Assembly: GCF_000017805.1 (NCBI RefSeq)
Contig: NC_009767.1
Span: 3,720,001-3,784,000, forward strand
Source of the DNA: Roseiflexus castenholzii DSM 13941
GTDB taxonomy: Bacteria > Chloroflexota > Chloroflexia > Chloroflexales > Roseiflexaceae
DNA length: 64,000 nt
Direction: 5' to 3'
Positions within the stretch are counted from its first letter, which is position 1, and each line of letters opens with the position of its first letter. The notes beneath the pieces are model-generated. The model was not told where the DNA came from. It did no database searches and saw only the letters and a program-made list of their open reading frames with translations. Below are positions 61,197 through 64,000 of this stretch, one piece after another. A program made the translations under genes and the position numbers.

Positions 61197-61205
61197 TGCT
61201 ATAAT
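61197..61205 (+). promoter_or_regulatory. extended -10 promoter, leaderless geometry
   Basis: TG-C-TATAAT (61197-61205) is a perfect extended -10. The ATG at 61214 is 8 bp further, so the transcript would start at or next to the start codon. Confidence 0.6.
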
Positions 61206-61213
61206 GCACGGCT

Positions 61214-62251
61214 ATGAGAACAGCCATCGCCATCAACCCGCGCCACGCAGCCCACGACGAGCCGCGCCATGTCGAGCAGGCAGCCCGGTTACACGCGATA
61301 ACCGCTGCGCTGAACGCCAGTGGTCTGCGCGCGTCGCTGCTCGAGATTCCGGCGCGTCCGGCGACTGAGGATCAGTTGCTCGCAGTCCATAGCCCATCGA
61401 TGATCGAACTGGTGCGCTGGTCGGCAAATCGCCCGCATTCGTGGATTGATCACGACACGTATACCACTTCAGCCAGTTGGGACGCCGCTCTCATGGCGGC
61501 AGGAACAGCAGTAGCAGTCGTCGAAGCAGTCGTTGGCGGGTCGGCGCGGAATGGCTTTGCGCTCGTGCGCCCTCCCGGTCACCACGCAACACCGACCGAG
61601 TCAATGGGTTTTTGCCTGTTCAACAATGTTGCAGTTGCGGCGCGCTACGCCATTGACCATCTGAGCATTGGGCGCGTTGCCATCGTCGATTTCGATGTGC
61701 ACCACGGAAATGGCACACAGGACATCTTTTACACGGATGATCGCGTCTTCTTCTGTTCGACGCACGCTTCGCCGCTCTACCCTGGCACCGGCGCCGAACG
61801 CGACATTGGTTCGGGCAAAGGGCATGGCACGACGCTGAACCTGCCATTGCCCCACGGCGTCGGCGACGCTGGTTTTGCCCGCCTGTTCGATGATGTTGTC
61901 ATCCCGGCGATTCGCCGCTATCGCCCCGACCTGATCCTGGTCTCCGCCGGGTATGATGGTCACTGGGCAGACCCACTCGGTCCGTTGACGCTGTCGGTCG
62001 CCGGGTATGCGGCGCTGACGCGGCGCCTGATGGAAGCAGCGGAAGAGGTCTGCCGGGGACGGATGGTGCTGGTGCTCGAAGGCGGCTATCATCTGAGAGC
62101 GCTGGCAGCCAGTGCAATGGCATGCCTCGAAGTGCTGACGAACAAGAATAGCATTGTCGTTGACCCGCTCGGACCCGCAGGCGAATCGGAACCGGATGTG
62201 TCGGCACTGATCGCCCGTATGCGCCAGAACCATCCCTTGCTCGCCGGATAA
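61214..62251 (+). CDS. histone deacetylase-family (class II-like) amidohydrolase
   Basis: A 345-residue zinc-dependent deacylase. Motifs are HVEQAARLHAITAAL, LVRPPGHHATPTESMGFCLF (the paired catalytic His), VAIVDFDVHHGNGTQDIFY (Asp and His zinc ligands), FCSTHASPLYPGTGA and LILVSAGYDGHWADPLGPL (second Asp ligand), then VLEGGYHLRALA. Bacterial members act on acetylpolyamines, acetoin-related or protein substrates; this one cannot be placed. No Shine-Dalgarno sequence precedes the ATG at 61214, consistent with the leaderless promoter. Confidence 0.92.
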   Translation: MRTAIAINPRHAAHDEPRHVEQAARLHAITAALNASGLRASLLEIPARPATEDQLLAVHSPSMIELVRWSANRPHSWIDHDTYTTSASWDAALMAAGTAVAVVEAVVGGSARNGFALVRPPGHHATPTESMGFCLFNNVAVAARYAIDHLSIGRVAIVDFDVHHGNGTQDIFYTDDRVFFCSTHASPLYPGTGAERDIGSGKGHGTTLNLPLPHGVGDAGFARLFDDVVIPAIRRYRPDLILVSAGYDGHWADPLGPLTLSVAGYAALTRRLMEAAEEVCRGRMVLVLEGGYHLRALAASAMACLEVLTNKNSIVVDPLGPAGESEPDVSALIARMRQNHPLLAG

Positions 62252-62336
62252 TGCCAGCGTCGACCGGCGCTGAAGGCGCGATCTGTCAGCCACAGACGGA
62301 CAAGCCTTCGCGCTGGCTTATGTGACGGATATTGCT

Positions 62337-62960
62337 ATGAGCATCGCAGTGATCGACTATGGCGCCGGAAATCTGCGCAGTGTCGTGCGCGCTCTGCAAC
62401 GGATCGGCGCGCCGCTCGAGGTGACCAGCAATCCGAATGCGGTGATTGCTGCGCCTGCCGTGGTACTGCCCGGCGTTGGCGCGACCCGCGACACAATGCA
62501 GAGCCTGGAACAGTTGGACCTCGTTGCTGCCATTCACGAGGTCATCGCGCGCGGGACACCGTTCCTCGGCATTTGCGTCGGTATGCAGGTGCTCTGTGAT
62601 CAGAGCGAGGAGTTCGGTCCGCATCCCTGCCTCGGCATCGTTGGCGGCGCGGTGCGCCGCCTGCCATCGCATCTGAAAGTACCGCAGATTGGATGGAACC
62701 AGGTGTGCTATATGCCGCACGCAGCGCGGCATCCGCTCTTCGCCGGAATCGACGACGGCAGTGATTTCTATTTCGTTCACTCCTACTACTGCGATCTGAC
62801 TGATGAGCACGATATCGCTGCCACAACGACGTATGGGCTTGCTTTCCCCAGCGTGCTCATTCGCAGAAATCTGGCAGCCGTGCAGTTCCATCCCGAAAAG
62901 AGCGGTCATTATGGGCTGCAACTCCTGACGAACTTCATCAGATGGGCGGGTGTGGCATAA
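62337..62960 (+). CDS. hisH: imidazole glycerol phosphate synthase glutaminase subunit
   Basis: A 207-residue class I glutamine amidotransferase that supplies ammonia to HisF. It begins SIAVIDYGAGNLRSVVRAL and has VVLPGVGATRDTM, the nucleophile Cys in FLGICVGMQVLCDQSEE and the His/Glu pair in AAVQFHPEKSGHYGLQLL. The substrate region VPQIGWNQV is also present. The ATG at 62337 directly precedes the family N-terminus. The stop overlaps the hisA start (TAATG). hisF itself is not in the window. Confidence 0.95.
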   Translation: MSIAVIDYGAGNLRSVVRALQRIGAPLEVTSNPNAVIAAPAVVLPGVGATRDTMQSLEQLDLVAAIHEVIARGTPFLGICVGMQVLCDQSEEFGPHPCLGIVGGAVRRLPSHLKVPQIGWNQVCYMPHAARHPLFAGIDDGSDFYFVHSYYCDLTDEHDIAATTTYGLAFPSVLIRRNLAAVQFHPEKSGHYGLQLLTNFIRWAGVA

Positions 62961-63673
62961 TGGAGATCATTCCTGCTATTGATTTGAAGGACGGTCGCTG
63001 TGTGCGCCTCTACCAGGGCGATTTCCAGCAGGTCACCGTCTATGGCGATGATCCGGTTGCAATTGCGCAACACTGGTTCGAACAGGGGGCGCCACGCCTA
63101 CACCTTGTCGATCTCGATGGCGCGCGCAGCGGGCAGCCGGTCCATACCGACATCATACGCGCGATTGTGCGGTCTTTTGGCGCGCCGGTGCAACTGGGAG
63201 GCGGGCTGCGCAGCATCGAAGCCGTCGAGCGTGCGCTGGAACTGGGAGTGCAACGCGTTGTTCTGGGCACGGCAGCCGTTGAACATCCCGACATGATCGC
63301 CCATCTGGTCGCGCAATTCGGCGACGCTATCGCTGTCGCAATTGATGCGCGCAACGGCATGGCGGCGACGGCTGGATGGACGGAGACCGCCGCCATGAGC
63401 GCCGTTGATCTGCTCGAACGCATGGTGACGCTGGGGGTCCGGCGCGTCATTTATACCGATATTTCGCGCGACGGCACCCTTTCTGAACCGAACATCGCGG
63501 CAACCGGGGCGCTCGTGCGCCCCGATGGTCCTGCAATTATTGCATCGGGAGGAATCAGCACACTTGATCACTTGCGTCGCCTGGCAGACGTTGGCGTTGA
63601 GGGTGCGATTGTCGGACGAGCGCTCTATACCGGCGATCTGTCACTGCGTGAAGCGCTTGCAGCCTTCCAATGA
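62960..63673 (+). CDS. hisA: phosphoribosylformimino-5-aminoimidazole carboxamide ribotide isomerase
   Basis: A 237-residue (beta/alpha)8 enzyme carrying out the fourth step of histidine synthesis. It starts MEIIPAIDLKDGRCVRLYQGD, with the first catalytic Asp in AIDLKDG. The second is in VAIDARNGMAATAGW, and the phosphate sites are QLGGGLRSIEAVERAL, YTDISRDGTL and IIASGGISTLDHL. The ATG overlaps the hisH stop by one base, so the two are translationally coupled. Confidence 0.96.
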   Translation: MEIIPAIDLKDGRCVRLYQGDFQQVTVYGDDPVAIAQHWFEQGAPRLHLVDLDGARSGQPVHTDIIRAIVRSFGAPVQLGGGLRSIEAVERALELGVQRVVLGTAAVEHPDMIAHLVAQFGDAIAVAIDARNGMAATAGWTETAAMSAVDLLERMVTLGVRRVIYTDISRDGTLSEPNIAATGALVRPDGPAIIASGGISTLDHLRRLADVGVEGAIVGRALYTGDLSLREALAAFQ

Positions 63674-63682
63674 GGAGAGCAT

Positions 63683-64000
63683 ATGACCAATTCAGGTAAG
63701 CCAGGCGGTTCCGCCAGCAAGTACGACGAAGAGCGCCTCCGCGCCGCAGAACAATCGCAGTTTGTGTATCTCCAGGGGCAGATCGACGAACTGCGGCGTC
63801 TGCTGAAAGAGCAGTCGAATAAGTATGCCTGGGCGATGGAGCAAGTCCGACGTGTGGAAGCAAGTGTCGCGCAGATCGAAGGGTTGCTCGACCGCCAGCG
63901 TCAGGAAACAACGCAAGCGCTCGATAGTTACCGGCGCGACATCGCGGCGCTGCGTAAGGAAGTGGCAGGCGCAATGGTCAAGATCGATGAAGCGTTGCGT
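63683..64000 (+). CDS. coiled-coil protein, 3' end beyond the window
   Basis: At least 106 codons are open from ATG 63683 to the window edge. A GAGGAGA Shine-Dalgarno sequence is placed 9 bp after the hisA stop. The sequence is hydrophilic and helical: FVYLQGQIDELRRLLKEQ, AMEQVRRVEASVAQIEGLL, YRRDIAALRKEVAGAMV. It has heptad-like spacing and no membrane segment or known motif. Close spacing suggests it is in the hisHA transcript. Function unknown. Confidence 0.75.
   Translation, partial: MTNSGKPGGSASKYDEERLRAAEQSQFVYLQGQIDELRRLLKEQSNKYAWAMEQVRRVEASVAQIEGLLDRQRQETTQALDSYRRDIAALRKEVAGAMVKIDEALR

Overview
The window looks like chromosomal DNA from a filamentous anoxygenic phototroph of the Chloroflexota, most like Roseiflexus. 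The evidence is GC-rich DNA, a PuhE-type photosystem assembly gene and a PucC/BCD-family transporter gene (31.2-34.4 kb), several Uma2-family genes, secreted proteins ending in a VYLPLI-type tail, and many short tandem repeats between genes. The assignment is inferred from gene content only; no search was run.

Layout. 0-6 kb is a plastic region: IS5 and IS630 transposase remnants, two tandem secreted CSLREA/beta-helix genes, and a third truncated copy joined to a broken NmrA-like gene. 6.7-22.1 kb is the most striking locus: an acyl-CoA dehydrogenase, a 3115-residue PfaA-like polyketide/secondary-lipid synthase (KS-AT-KS-ACPx5-KR-DH), a phosphopantetheinyl transferase, and a complete three-gene acyl-CoA carboxylase (carboxyltransferase, biotin carboxylase, biotin carrier). 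Together they form a nearly self-contained pathway: carboxylase makes the extender, PPTase primes the carrier domains, the synthase builds the chain, and the dehydrogenase may desaturate it. All five carrier domains have Thr where the phosphopantetheine Ser is expected, and the carboxylase subunits have unusual active-site residues.

22.1-23.4 kb is a repeat array (heptamers plus six 122-129 bp hairpin units), followed by a frameshifted hicA, an intact hicB and a Uma2 gene. 24.7-30.2 kb (minus strand) holds a sigma-70 factor, a DUF58 protein, mnmE and an unusual REC/RodZ-like membrane protein. 30.2-36.5 kb holds a 2,4-diaminopentanoate dehydrogenase-like gene, puhE, a second repeat array, the pucC-like gene, a cyclic-nucleotide/ferredoxin fusion and a lipoprotein. 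36.6-44.7 kb holds mnmG, tRNA-Arg(CCG) with its terminator, a ROK kinase and SIS isomerase pair, accB, xseA, xseB and a duplicated-domain membrane protein.

45-60.2 kb is almost entirely minus strand: an AEC transporter, a spermidine synthase-like membrane protein, YggT, hisD-hisG, two paralogous Uma2 proteins with coiled-coil tails, a MoxR/DUF58/DUF4129 module, a HisS/HisZ-like gene and a sensor histidine kinase. 60.2-64 kb (plus strand) holds mutY, a histone deacetylase-family gene, hisH-hisA and the start of a coiled-coil protein. Histidine genes are scattered in at least two groups. Heptameric tandem repeats directly abut several stop codons and one start codon; they are the main non-coding theme.
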